Shown: piece after piece, positions 22,195 to 34,484 of the stretch
How the letters are laid out: each line of letters starts with the position of its first letter
How positions within the stretch are numbered: the stretch's first letter is position 1
Position numbers and translations under genes: made by a program
The notes under the pieces: generated by a model
What the model saw: the letters and a program-made list of their open reading frames with translations, nothing else
Databases searched by the model: none
Told to the model about the DNA's origin: nothing
Assembly (NCBI RefSeq): GCF_033568475.1
Contig: NC_133123.1
Location: 152,101,753 to 152,165,752, forward strand
Length of the DNA: 64,000 nt
Direction: 5' to 3'
From: Henckelia pumila
Lineage: Eukaryota; Streptophyta; Magnoliopsida; Lamiales; Gesneriaceae

Positions 22195-22843
22195 TGATGA
22201 CGTCGGAATTTTACCTCGGGTTTGGTCTGGTAGAATGGATCCTCCAAATCTTCTATGAAACAGGTCGGGTCGGGTATCAATGAAATCTGCGCAAGCAACA
22301 GCTAGGTCAAGGGGCGCCGAAGGTGTTTTCGGCGTGATCCCTCCGATGCCTAAGTCAGTGTCTTGAAGGCAGAGGTTATGATTAATGCGAAAACTGAAAA
22401 ATATGAGTGTGTGAATGTAAAAGTAAGAGTGAATGTGTGATGAATAATGAGTAGTGAATAATGAATAATGAATAATGAATAATGAATAATGAATAATCAC
22501 AACCATAACAATACCTGTATTTATAGGGAAAAAATAGTAAGTTACCTAGTCGAATTATAAAATGTCCTGGACTAGGACTCTTCATCCATTGGTCCCTTTG
22601 TAAGCTTATCTCTATCTCGTGAATATTTGAAAAGATCCAGGCTTATCTCATATATATCAGAGTCCTACTTGAACTCGAAAAGAATACTTGCGGCCCATTA
22701 GAAACAGCACATGTCGGTCCATAATGACCAGCCCTGGTTAAAGTCCAACATAGTCCAAACTGGGTTGGACCTTGACATGTTGGGCCATATCGGGTAGACC
22801 AATTATAAACGGGCTCGGGTTGAAATATTTTCTTGGGGTAACA
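22195..22843 (-). repeat. 3' LTR of element A
   Basis: Minus strand TGTTACC...TCATCA. It has about six tandem GAATAAT units (22453-22498) against three in the other LTR, so it has changed by slippage since insertion. TATAAATA on the minus strand at 22518-22525. Confidence 0.88.
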
Positions 22844-22989
22844 ATAGTACCTCCCTAACTAGTCTAAAAGAAGAATGAATTTAGACCAATAATGTAGAAC
22901 TGACCCCGAACTACATGTGCTTCCTTTGGACGAACGGTCTAGATGAAGGTTTGATTAGAACCGAGCTCGAACAAAGAGCAATAGACGAC

Positions 22990-23445
22990 AATCTGATGAA
23001 ACTGAGTGCCAGACCTACCTGGGCTTTGAATACCACTGACGTGGGCCACTGAGGTAGACTTTGAGTACCAGACTTGCCTGGGCTTTTGAGTTCCACTTAT
23101 ATGGTCCTTGTCTGCCAGACTTGCTTGGGCTTTTGAGTTCCACTGATGTGGTCCTTGAGTGCCAGACCTGCCTGGGCTTTTGAGTTCCACTGATGTGGGC
23201 CACTGAAGTGGGCTTTGAGTGTCCGACCTGCCTGGGCTTTTGAGTTCCACTTATGTGGTCCTTGTCTGCCAGACCTGTCTGGGCTTTTGAGTTCCACTGA
23301 TGTGGTCCTTGAGTGCCAGACCTGCCTGGGCTTTTGAGTTCCACTGATGTGGTCCTTGAGTGCTAGACCTGCCTGGGCTTTTGAGTTCCACTGATGTGGT
23401 CCTTGAGTGCCAGACCTGTCTGGGGTTTGTATACCACTGATGTGG
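22990..23445 (-). repeat. 47-bp tandem repeat array in element A
   Basis: Units of the type gccagacctgcctgggct + tttgagttccactgatgtgg + tccttgagt recur about every 47 bp, with some units enlarged. From about 23430 to 23560 the array shortens to units of about 20-25 bp (actgatgtgggcttttgatgcc). The minus strand lacks stops in all frames across much of it, so it yields long but repetitive ORFs; I do not treat these as genes. Confidence 0.85.
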
Positions 23446-23589
23446 GCCACTGATGTGGGCTTTTGATGCCACTGATGTGGGCTTTTGAGACCACTGATGT
23501 GGATTTTTGATGCCACTGATGTGGGCTTTTGATGCCGCTGATGTGGGCTTTTGATGCCCTGACCTGCCCGAACTTTATAAAGTGTTGAA

Positions 23590-23795
23590 CCATAAATTGG
23601 GCCTTATTGCTAGATTGCATGCCCGATATGATATAATTGGGCCTTACTGCGAGATTTCATGTCCGATGACGTAAAAGATGGCCTTACAGCAAGATCGCAT
23701 GTCCGATATAATAAAATTGGGGCTTACTGCAAGAATGCATGCCCGATGTGATATAATTGGGCTTACTGCAAGATTGCATGCCCAATGACGTAAAA
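23590..23795 (-). repeat. Tandem repeats of about 55-60 bp in element A
   Basis: About four degenerate units of the type tgggccttactgcaagattg + catgcccgatatgatataat. Confidence 0.7.
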
Positions 23796-24149
23796 TAAAC
23801 CAAACAAAAATACAAGGGAAGAGAAGTCCAACAAATTTGATCACAAGAAAACAAACATGTAATTTTGATAGTAGAAGATTCCTCAGAATATTATTAATAA
23901 TGATAATAAATAAAAATTTAATAATTTAATTCAAACATAAAGATGATTGAAATACTTATCTCGTTCATGCGTTGTCGATGACATAACTTTGGATGTATAG
24001 CAAGATAATATCTTCTACACTTTGATCAAAGAACCGACTTGATGTATCAAGCAAAAATTAATCTCAACCGTCCAGAATGTGCGTCAAGATGTTCTAAACT
24101 CATGATAAAAAATTCAAATAATTTCAACGGTTAGATTTTTCAGAATGAG

Positions 24150-24760
24150 GTTTTCAAGAACACTGCTCAGAAATTATGCAAGCAAATTGTGTTGCAGCTC
24201 GGCGGTTTGAGCCACCTTTCCCCAAGTCCCAAAATTCCGATCATGATCTTCATCCTCCAGATACTAGATAACATAATTATAAATACTCATACCAAATTTG
24301 AACTCGATCCGACGGTTCAATTAATTCCAATGATTTTCGCAAGGTTCTGATGCGCAAGCCATGCGAAAATATACAAAAACTATGCGAGTGAGCAGCTGCT
24401 GTTCGGATGTCAAAATATCATTGTACAAATCTCTATTCATGATCTACACCGTTCATATCCTAGAAAACATATTAATAAATATGTCTGCAACATTTGAACC
24501 CGATCCGACGGATAAAATAATTTCAATGATTTTCGCAAGATTCTGATGCGCAAGCTATGAGAAAATATATAGAAACTGTGCGAGTGAGCAGCTCCTGTTC
24601 AGATGTCAAAATCCCATTGTACAAGAATTCATTCACAATCTCCACCATTCATATACTAGAAAACATATTAATAAATATGTTTGCAAAATTTGAACCCAAT
24701 CCGACGGTTCAATTAATTTAAATGATTTTTGCAAGTTTGTGATGTGCAAGTCATGCGAGA
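24150..24760 (-). repeat. Tandem repeats of about 195 bp in element A
   Basis: The anchor atgattttcgcaagattctg + atgcgcaagc occurs near 24331, 24523 and 24720, giving about three units that also share ctagaaaacatattaataaa and gaacccgatccgacgg. Confidence 0.75.
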
Positions 24761-24814
24761 ATCCAAAATTTGTTTCTTCTCTTGTAATCATCATCTTAAC
24801 CCTTTGTTTTCAAA

Positions 24815-24833
24815 TTCCCACAGACGGCGCCAA
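24815..24833 (-). other. PBS region of element A
   Basis: The minus strand reads TTGGCGCCGTCTGTGGGAA immediately inside the LTR end, a motif common at this position in plant LTR elements. Confidence 0.75.
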
Positions 24834-24834
24834 T

Positions 24835-25462
24835 TGATGATGTTGGAATTTTACCTCGGGTTCGGTCTGGTAGAATGGATCCTCCAAATCTTCTATGAAA
24901 CAGGTCGGGTCGGGTATCAATGAAATCTGCGCAAGCAACAGCTAGGTCAAGGGGTGCCGAAGGTGTTTTCGGCGTGATCCCTCCGATGCCTAAGTCAGTG
25001 TCTTGAAGGCAGAGGTTATGATTAATGCGAAAACTGAGATATATGAGTGCGTGAATGTAAAAGTGAGAGTGAATGTGTGATGAATAATGAGTAGTGAATA
25101 ATGAATAATGAATAATCACAACCATAACAATACCTGTATTTATAGGGAAAAAATAGTAAATTACCTAGTCGAATTATAAAATGTCCTGGACTAGGACTCT
25201 TCATCCATTGGTCCCTTTGTAAGCTTATCTCTATCTCGTGAATATTTGAAAAGATCCAGGCTTATCTCATATATATCAGAGTCCTACTTGAATTCGAAAA
25301 GAATACTTGCGGCCCATTAGAAATAGCACAGGTCGGCCCATAATGACCAGCCCTGGTTAAAGTCCAACATAGTCCAAACTGGGTTGGACCTTGGCATATT
25401 GGGCCATATCGGGTAGACCAATTATAAACGAGCTCGGGTTGAAATATTTTCTCGGGGTAACA
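24835..25462 (-). repeat. 5' LTR of element A
   Basis: It matches 22195-22843 closely. TATAAATA on the minus strand at 25137-25144. Flanked by TSD GTATT. Confidence 0.88.
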
Positions 25463-26108
25463 GTATTCAACATGGAATTTTATAGAGTTTTTAAAAGTCA
25501 TGTGGTATTCAAACATGACTTTTTAAAACTTTACAAAAGTTTATAGGTATCCAAAATGTCATTAAATCTCCATTGACTTTTATTAAATTCTTTAGTACAA
25601 ATTTTGAAACCTTAGGTACGACTATGAAATGTAAAAAATTCTCCACCACTCATGCCAAAGATTTGTAGAGATTTCTAATTATAAAAAACCTATAAATCAT
25701 TATTTTTTTCCAAACATAAAAAATAGATATATATCTTATTATTAAAATTATATAAAAACATAAAAATAAAATCATGAAAACATATAAAATAATAAACTAT
25801 GTTAATTGCTATTATTTTATCTAATCTAAAATATATACGTTAATTGCTATTATTAATAGTAAACTTACGTTAATTTCTATTACGTTAACAAAAATCTTTT
25901 ATATTTACGTTAGCAATTATATTACGTACAATATTATATTAATCTTCTCTGTTTTATCTAAACTTATGTACAGTATTAAATTAATTACGTAAGTAATCGG
26001 AAAAGTTCAGTAATTATTTTACATTTTGTATAATTTATTTTAAAATATATTATTTATCACTTTTTTAGTCGGTTAAATGCTAATAATTTGTAATAAAAAG
26101 ATATTACT

Positions 26109-27468
26109 TGTAGTGACCCTTACCCGGATCACCTACTAAACAGAACTTAGGCATGCAATTAACTTAATTAAACAAATATCAGAATAAATTGTGGAAACAT
26201 TACAAATACTACAATCCCAAGGCAAGGAATCTGTAAAAATCCAATTTTATTATACAACCATATCGAAAAGCTGTATCAATTCGATAACAACAGAAATAAA
26301 AACCTAAGCGAAGCTCCAGCTGACCAACCACTGCCTAGCCCCTCCTGGAACCACCCGCCTCGTCCAATCGCAAACCTGCCCCATAGAATAGGGTGTCCAG
26401 AAACACAAAGTACGAGACGTGAGCATAAAACGCTCAGTACGAGAGTATGAGTATACATGTATGCAAAGTGAACTCCCTATAACTCGAGGTCAAAGATCAG
26501 ATAACAGAGATAGACCGAGCCCTGGTATGTAGCACGATGTGCCGTCGCTTCAGGAGGTGGCTTCCATACCAATATACCAGTGGATATGCCGGACCCAAAT
26601 CGATGGAAGTCCATCCACTAACAGGATAGGGTACACCCCTACTAATATACATCTCGAAGGAGATAGCTCAATATGCAGATGAATGCAGCATAAATCAATG
26701 ACATATAAATCATGCAGTCACATAATACATGCATACTCAGTCAGGATATCTTGAACAGTACTATCGTACCTAACACCGAAGTCTGAACTAAGCTGGAAGA
26801 AGACAACCCCTAGCTGCCTTAGGTTCAAGTCCCGACCCGACCTGGTCTCAAGACTGACCCGACCTGACCTCTCCCTTCAAGCCCGACCTGAACTGCTCCT
26901 GGTCAAGCCCGACCTGAACTGCTCCTGGTCAAGCCCAACCTGAACTGCTCCTGGTCAAGCCCCGAGCTACTCCTTCCCGAACTCCTGAGCTACTCTTTCC
27001 CGAGCTCCCGAGCTACTCCTTGGTCCGAGTAGAACTAAGAAGTGAGATGAAATGGTGTAAAATGACCGAAATCTCGACTCCTATTTATAGAGGATGAGCC
27101 GGGACAGGTGTCAATCGAGTGCATGACACCTAGCAGGACACTAATCGTGTTTTAGCTCCAGCCACGCGTCCATTCCCGACCTGAATACCATGTGTTCTTC
27201 CCATGACCGAACACTACCCTGGCCTTGCACATCACTTTCTTGAGCACCCTATGCCCCGACCCGAGCCAAGCACTAACATATTCCCGAGCCCTAGCTCCAA
27301 GCCCGAGCTCTAGCTCAATGCCCGAGCTATTGTTGAACAACCATGACCGACCTGAGCTACTCATGACCGACCCGAGCTACTCAGGTCATGTGTTCTTGAT
27401 CTTAACTTGTGCTCTTGTTAAAATATAATTAACCAATTAATCTTGTAAATTAGAACTGGGCTACTACA
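26109..27468 (-). repeat. 3' LTR of the gypsy element
   Basis: Contains three tandem cccgacctgaactgctcctg units (about 26880-26960) against two in the other LTR. TATAAATA on the minus strand at 27082-27089. Confidence 0.9.
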
Positions 27469-27592
27469 TTCTCCCCCATTTAAGATATTTCGTCCTCGAA
27501 ATAAGATCTTAAGTACTGAATGTAATACAGAAATCAGAAACATTCTTTATTCTAATCAAACGTTTACAACTGAATACAACTCGAAAATGAAA

Positions 27593-29043
27593 TCAAAATA
27601 ACTCAGGATATTCTGAACGCATCCTGCTCTCAAGATCCCAAGTGGCTTCTTCAGTGCCTCGACGGTTCCATTGAACTAAAACCAAATGAATGACTTTATT
27701 ACGCAAGACCTTATCCTTATGATCCAGGATACGAATAAGTCTCTCCACGTAAGTCAAATCGTTATCCACCTGAACCTCAGACAGTTGCAAAATATGAGAC
27801 TGATCTGCCACATACCGTCGCAACAAAGATACGTGGAACACGTCGTGGATACTAGACAGATACGATGACAAGGCTAGATGATAATCCAAATCGCCAATGC
27901 TCTCCAAAATCTCAAACGGACCGATAAATCTGGGAGACAACTTGCCCTTAAGGTCAAATTTGAGAATTCTGCGAAAAGTGACACTCTCAGAAACACTTTC
28001 TCCCCGACATCGAACTGCAAAGGCCTACGCTTGGTGTTAGCATAGCTGGCCTAACGATCCTGTGCAGTCTTAATCCGTTTCTTGATCTGATCAACAACAT
28101 CCGCTGCCTGTTGGACTAACTCTGGTCCCTCAGCCTGTCTCTCCCCCACTTCTTCCCAGAAGAGTGAAGTACGACAACGTCGCCCGTACAACACCTCAAA
28201 AGGTGCTATACCAATACTAGTATGATAGCTGTTGTTGTACGCGAACTCAATCAAAGGCAAATGATCTTGCCAGGCTGAACCAAAGTCCATAGTGCACGCT
28301 CGAAGCATATCCTCCAAAGTACGGATAGTGCGCTCTGACTGACCATCTGTCTCCGGGTGATAAGCAGTACTCAAACTGAGAGTAGTACCCATCGCACTCT
28401 GAACACTCCCCCAGAACCTAGAAGTAAACTTGGGGTCTCGATCACTGACAATGCTCACAGGCACTCCATGAAGTCGAAAGATCTCCTAAATGTACAACCG
28501 TGCCATACGATCCACATAATACTCTCGGCTATAGGCAATGAAATGTGCTGACTTGGTGAGTCGGTCTACCACCACCCAGATAGCATCACAGTTCCTCGAG
28601 GTCATTGGCAAATGGGTCACAAAATCCATCGTGATCAACTCCCATTTCCACTCAGGAATAGGCAGACTGTGATGCAAACCTCCAGGTCGTCGGTGTTCTG
28701 CCTTGACCTGCTGACAAACCAAGAATCTCGAAACATACTGATACACACTGCGTTTCATTCCTTTCCACCAAAAACGAGTACATAGATCCTTGTACATCTT
28801 GTTGCTCCCTGGATGAATACTCAACTTAGTGCGATGCGCCTGAGACAAAATATCATCTCGCAACTCTTCATCCTCCGAAATCACAAGCCTACCAGACAAA
28901 CACAGAAAACCATCTGACTGATAGTGAAATCCAGACGTACTACCCTCGTTGGCTAGGCGAGCCAAACGTTGGGTCTTAGAATCAGACATCTGAGCATCTC
29001 GAATTCGCGAATACAAAGCTGGCTCAGATAAAATTGCAAATAG
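27593..29043 (-). pseudogene. Gypsy integrase with C-terminal chromodomain-like region (broken)
   Basis: Minus strand order: zinc-binding H2C2 region (HRTKLSIHPGSNKMYKDLCTRFWWK...FLVCQQVKAEH), in which the first Cys of the usual CLVCQQVK appears as Phe; the DDE core with WELITMDFVTHLP (first Asp), [16 protein letters not shown] (second Asp) and [20 protein letters not shown] (Glu); then [22 protein letters not shown]. After stops near 28486 and 28051 and a frame change near 27950 comes the C-terminal MSPRFIGPFEI...WNRRGTEEATWDLESRMR, the GPF/Y and chromodomain-like end. Integrase inserts the cDNA. The stops and the altered Cys make this copy inactive, and the RT and gag parts are absent. Confidence 0.87.
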
Positions 29044-31360
29044 TCACTGGGCACCAAACTTGCACCAGTTTAACTGACCATTTCAAAACATACATGAACA
29101 CCTAAGTTCCCAGCTTTCACTAACCAAGTGAATTCTCATACTGATGAATCCATGCTGTAATTTAGCAGGCTCATGACATCTGTCAATAGAATCGAGTATC
29201 TTTTCAAGATTATCAAACTGACACCAAATTATATTTTTAACGTAACTGTTGCAATGATCTTTAGACTGAGTAAATTTTCCATCCTTTCTTGAAGTACAAA
29301 AGACTTCCAGAATATCAATGGAAATATACTCTCCCATGTCTATCGTTGATCACAGTTCACGTCTCCTAGTATAAGTCATCACAGTGCCCTGATAAAATTC
29401 TTCTTTGCTTGACAATCCATCGATTGAATTCCAATTCTTGCAGGAAAATTTACCTAAGTAAACTCATCACTTAGAATTTTCTGTTCATCTCGTAATCAAG
29501 ATCCTGATCACTAAAATACCTCTGATAGAATCAGACAATACTGATAAAACCTCCTGGTTCTCCCCCAGTATCACGTGCGAGAACTACCCATCCAGAATAT
29601 TCACTTGTCAAGGAATCCTTTCCAAGACTATTCTATCCACGGAAATGAAAGTCTGTATCTCTGATGAAGTTAGACGATAACTCAAATCCCTTGGAACTAA
29701 TCCAGTACCAAGTATAACTCCAGAATACTCAAATAAATCCTGAATATTCTCCTGATAATTATACCTATTGCTATGACTATACAAAAAACGAGACTGAGGT
29801 AAGTCTTCCTATAATGCCAAACTGGAACAAAAGAATCCTTCCAGAGTACACCGGCATAAGGTCGCACTTACTATACCATCTCGGAACCCGACAGTCAAGA
29901 GCACCCTGGCATAACTCATCCCTGAGTCTCTGATATTATGCAATCATTCCTTTCTGGACCAAAATCATTGGTCAAGGAAAATTCTCTGTAGAGGCACAAC
30001 TCAAATCCCGAGTCTGCAAGCATCTGATAATTAAATCCTGTTGAATATCAATTCAACTAATCTCCTGGATTAAATTCCGATATCACAAATCAAGATCAAA
30101 AACTTATCTACTCAGAAAAATTACTTGTCAAGGAAAAATCCATTCCAAGACTGTTCTGACAACGGAACATCTTTATCTCAAATAAACGATAACTAAACCT
30201 TGATACCACACCTGGTATCTGTCCTATCCAAAGTCATACCCTGTTGTGACTGTTGCCAAATTTCTAAACTGAGTAGCCTTCCCTATATAGTCCCTAGAGC
30301 ACCAAGGCCTCCAAACAATCTCCGAAGTATAGAAACTTCCAAAGGAATAACTGACTAAGGGTGGCGCCCCCTCATGTCTAGTACTGGTCATAATCCACAA
30401 CTCTTGGTATTAGTTAATCTGTCATCCTGATGAAAATCCATCATCACTAGGTAACAACCTAAAAGGATCAAAGCAGCCAACTGTTCTAAGAAAATACGTC
30501 TAGAACAAACATTCATGCGTCTTGATGAGTCACATCATCCCTGGCAAATACTTGGCTTAATAGAATATTCTAGGTAAAACATCTAGAACTATTCATTGAA
30601 AACATGCAAAATTCCCAAGTACTCATTTAAAACAATGATCAGTCTTTTATTCAAAATAACCAAGTTAATCTCAAAGATTACAACACTTGAACCACAAACC
30701 CAGGTTCTAATACAATCTTTATTACAATATCATGTAATACATAACTTAATCAAAAGATTACACTGAAAGATGTACAATACAACAATAACTGAGTACATCA
30801 AATATTGAAATCTTTAATACATCTGATTACAACTGAAATACTGCTTACAACAAAATACAGTATTTAAATTCATGCGGAAGTCTTTCATTCCGTCTACTGA
30901 TCTTGAACGTGAAGTTTCCCGTCTGCTACTCATGTCAGCAGAACTTCTACCTCACAAGATCTCAAAGAATAAAATCTTGCTAATCTACCGGATCCTTCCA
31001 ATATTGTTGGGTTCCTTATCTGGTAGATGAGACAAGATTTTCCCGTCAATCTCTCCAACTACTAGAGGAGAGTCTTCCGGGGTGGCTTCCTTGGTCGACT
31101 CAGAATGGATGACTACATGTCACACATTCCTTTCAACCTGGAGAAGAACCTGGCGTTGAAAATTGGATCTTCTCTACCAGCTCCATCCTGCTGGGATCCA
31201 CATAATACGAACTTCTGCTGCCAACCTTGGCAATGACGATCTTGGAAAAGCTTAGACATCCTGCTATTCCAATTTTTTATACTGCTATCGTTATTGAATC
31301 CAACTTGTAATCCTACAAAGGATAACCCAAAATCAATACTATGTCCTAAAGAATCTTATT
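29044..31360 (-). other. Non-coding internal region of the gypsy element
   Basis: This is the place of gag, protease, RT and RNase H, yet no conserved motif or long ORF is visible on either strand. The sequence is complex and not tandemly repeated, so it is either very decayed coding sequence or replacement DNA. Confidence 0.5.
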
Positions 31361-31376
31361 GCATGCTCTGATACCA
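31361..31376 (-). other. Primer binding site, iMet type
   Basis: The minus strand reads TGGTATCAGAGCATGC, four bases inside the 5' LTR. Confidence 0.88.
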
Positions 31377-31380
31377 TAAA

Positions 31381-32734
31381 TGTAGTGATCCTTGCCCGGA
31401 TCACCTACTAAACAGAACTTAGGCATGCAATTAACTTAATTAAACAGATATCAGAATAAACTGCGGAAACATTACAAATACTACAATCCCAAGGCAAGGA
31501 ATCTGTAAAAATCCAATTTTATTATACAACCATATCGAAAAGCTGTATCAATCCGATAACAACAGAAATAAAAACCTAAGCGAGCTCCAGCTGACCAACC
31601 ACTGCCTAGCCCCTCCTGGAACCACCCGCCTCATCCAATCGCAAACCTGCCCCATAGAATAGGGTGTCCAGAAACACAAAGTACGAGACGTGAGCATAAA
31701 ACGCTCAGTACGAGAGTATGAGTATACATGCATGCAAAGTGAACTCCCTATAACTCGAGGTCAAAGATCAGATAACAGAGACAGACCGGGCCCTGGTATA
31801 TGTAGCACGCTGTGCGGTCGCTTCAGGAGGTGGCTCCCATACCAATATACCAGTGGATATGCCAGACCCAAATCGATGGAAGTCCATCCACTAATAGGAT
31901 AGGGTACAACCCTACTAATATACATCTCGAAGGAGATAGCTCAATATGCAGATGAATACAACATAAATCAATGACATATAAATCATGCAGTCACATAATA
32001 CATGCATACTCAGTCAGGATATCTCGAACAGTACTATCGTACCTAACACCGAAGTCTGAACTAAGCTGGAAGAAGACAACCCCTAGCTGCCTTAGGTTCA
32101 AGTCCCGACCTGACCTGGTCTCAAGACTGACCCGACCTGACCTCTCCCTTCAAGCCCGACCTGAACTGCTCCTGGTCAAGCCCGACCTGAAATGCTCCTG
32201 GTCAAGGCCTGAACTACTCCTTCCCGAACTCCCGAGCTACTCTTTCCCGAGCTCCCGAGCTACTCCTTGGTTCGAGTAGAACTAAGAAGTGAGATGAAAT
32301 GGTGTAAAATGACCGAACCCTTGACTCCTATTTATAGAGGATGAGCCGGGACATGTGTCAATCGAGTGCATGACACCTAGCAGGACACTAATCGTGTTTT
32401 AACTCCAGCCACGTGTCCATTCCCGACCTGAATACCATGTGTTCTTCCCATGACCGAACACTACCCTGGCCTTGCACATCACTTTCTTGAGCACCCTAAG
32501 CCCCGACCCGAGCCAAGCACTAACACATTCCCGAGCCCTAGCTCCAAGCCCGAGCTCTAGCTCAATGCCCGAGCTCTTGCTCAATGCCCGAGCTATTGTT
32601 GAACAACCATGACCGACCCGAGCTACTCATGACCGACCCGAGCTACTCATGTCATGTGTTCTTGATCTTAACTTGTGCTCTTGTTAAAATATAATTAACA
32701 AATTAATCTTGTAAATTGGAACTGGGCTACTACA
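31381..32734 (-). repeat. 5' LTR of the gypsy element
   Basis: Starts TGTAGTGATCC and ends GGGCTACTACA. TATAAATA on the minus strand at 32329-32336. Small differences from the left LTR suggest an older insertion than Sirevirus 2. Confidence 0.9.
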
Positions 32735-33233
32735 TTACTTCACCGGAGTTTAATTGTGTTGTTATGTATTAACAATATTAATATAATTTGTATTGTTTTT
32801 AAATAAAAAATTTTTTTGCTTTCAGGCAATGTGTTAAGAATTTTCTTAAAATTTATGGATATGTTTGCTTAATGGATTTATAGAAAATAATTTTCGTAAA
32901 CATATCTCGATTATTATAATTTAAAATAAACATACTATGATAGATAGATTTATTATTTTTGTCAATACATTATATAATTTTAAAAAGTTTGTACTTGTTT
33001 GTACATACTTAACTATATCTATTTTCATCACCATTCAAATTATAAATCAAAATTTATAGAATTCCATTAAAAAAATGTCCATGAAAGTCTGTCAAAAAGT
33101 CTGCAGGAATTCATAAAATTTTTTTACAATTCTGTGACATTCTATAAAAGTCAATAAAATCTAGCAACTACACAGAAGTCTGTCATTTTTAAAATTCATT
33201 AAAAGTCATTAAAAGTCTGAATTGAATACACCC

Positions 33234-33683
33234 TTGTAAATTAATTTTCATTAACAAATATTAATATAAACTAAAATTTAAAATTTTATTTTATTTTATT
33301 TTTTACATTTTATTCAAACCCCTAAATTTATAATATAATTTAGAATGAAATAATTCGGAATGTCTTATCAATTGACGTCTTTTAAATGCAATAACATTTA
33401 TTAAAACTTAGTCACATATTATATTTTGTAATATATTTTTCCCTGAAACTTCTTTTGTAAAATTTTAGTATAATAAGTTATTGAATTATGTTAATATATG
33501 CGTATTTATGAATATATCTAAAATGTAGCTTTTTGAAAGAACTTTTGAATCATGAACATATGTATCACAATAAAATATTTTTAAAGAAAAATACAGTTAC
33601 TTTTTCTCGAATGACGATTGTTTCAAATATATTTTTCTCTCATATAAAAATGTATTCATCCCTAAATATTACAAAGAGTTTGT
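33234..33683. repeat. Tandem unit 2, right part
   Basis: It matches 13140-13412 and then 21610-21778 without interruption near 33515, so it shows the Helitron empty site. Confidence 0.8.
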
Positions 33684-33889
33684 GTTAATATATTAACTTC
33701 TTTTGTACTGTCATATATCTTCACTTAATTAATTTTTATATCGAGTAATTATATTAATTTAAACTTTTTACATACACATATTTTAATATTAATTAATCAA
33801 TTTTGAATTGTCTTCTATTTACTTTTACTTCAAAGTTGAAGAGGCGGTCTTTCTCTTAAAGGTAAATTTTATGCGCTTATTATGTTTGA

Positions 33890-34160
33890 GAAAACTGCAT
33901 TTTTGATCTTGTGATTATGTCATTTTTGTAATTTTGGTCATTATGTTATCATATTTTAGTTTTAGCTCTACAACTTTTATTTTTGGCAATTTTCTTCATA
34001 TTTAATTGGTAGTGATAATGTTACATTGTACCCGCCAACGCTTCATTAGCAATGTATTTGTTCAATTTCAGTACCAAGTCGAAAAAAAGACTAAAATTAA
34101 TTATCATTTCAAAAAACAAAGATATGAGACCAAAATTGAAATTTTAGTGCTCACATGAAA
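33890..34160. repeat. Dispersed fold-back repeat, family gatttcggtc, copy 1
   Basis: It runs from actgcatttttgatcttgtg to agaccaaaattgaaatttta, imperfect inverted ends with a shared middle. Relatives lie at 36615-36955 and 59470-59740. Confidence 0.45.
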
Positions 34161-34484
34161 TTTTACAAAATATTTGTTCCGAATCTTCCAATATAAAATT
34201 AACTATGCATAATATGTAATCCTATAAAGCAAAGCAGGAACGGCACCCAAAATCTAGAAGAAGTTAAAATTTGGCGAAAACATAATTAAATATCAAATTT
34301 AATGAATAATTTTTGTGGTTTTATTTTGCAGTACTAAGATAATTTTAGTTGATAATCATTTGTCATTATTTGTGTTTTATTTGAATCTATTGTGGTGGTT
34401 TAGGTATTGGTCAAATTTTTTATCTAATGTGAATTTATATTGTTTTCTCCCGGATGGAGAAATGTACTTTCTGATTTTTGTGTA

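Larger units (their letters stand above)
22195..25462 (-). mobile_element. Non-autonomous LTR retrotransposon A (3.27 kb, no coding genes)
   Basis: Two LTRs (22195-22843, 24835-25462) flank 1991 bp without gag or pol. The 5-bp TSD is GTATT (22190-22194 and 25463-25467). The minus strand is the sense strand: TTGGCGCCGTCTGTGGGAA follows the right LTR as a plant-type PBS region, and a purine tract precedes the left LTR. The internal region is made of three sets of tandem repeats. It is a LARD/TRIM-like element dependent on another element's proteins. Confidence 0.85.
26109..32734 (-). mobile_element. Ty3/gypsy element with integrase only (6.6 kb, defective)
   Basis: LTRs of 1360 and 1354 bp start TGTAGT and end ACTACA, with TSD TTACT at 26104-26108 and 32735-32739. 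The minus strand is sense: the iMet-type PBS lies at 31361-31376 and the purine tract AAATGGGGGAGAA lies directly before the left LTR. Only the integrase end of pol remains (27593-29043). The LTR borders and the C-terminal integrase extension resemble the Tekay/Del chromovirus type. Confidence 0.88.
22084..33233. mobile_element. TIR DNA transposon, about 1.25 kb of its own sequence, holding two LTR elements
   Basis: The ends are TGTGTATTCAAT and ATTGAATACACCC, with subterminal repeats of gacttttaatgactttt type on both sides (22084-22194, 25463-26108, 32735-33233). The paralogous unit near 13140 gives the empty site. No transposase ORF is seen. The superfamily is uncertain: terminal and subterminal repeats fit hAT or MULE, but I could not define a clean TSD. 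Confidence 0.6.

Noticed and set aside
22174..22585. Minus-strand ORFs rich in His-Tyr-Ser-Leu-Phe-Ile
   Set aside because: They read through the GAATAAT microsatellite of the LTR of element A; they recur in the other LTR with a different repeat number.
23097..23516. Minus-strand ORF of 139 codons
   Set aside because: It lies wholly in the 47-bp tandem array and repeats the same peptide in cycling frames. No domain and no start context.
22990..23795. Regularly spaced repeats resembling a CRISPR array
   Set aside because: The repeats are directly adjacent without unique spacers and lie between plant LTRs.
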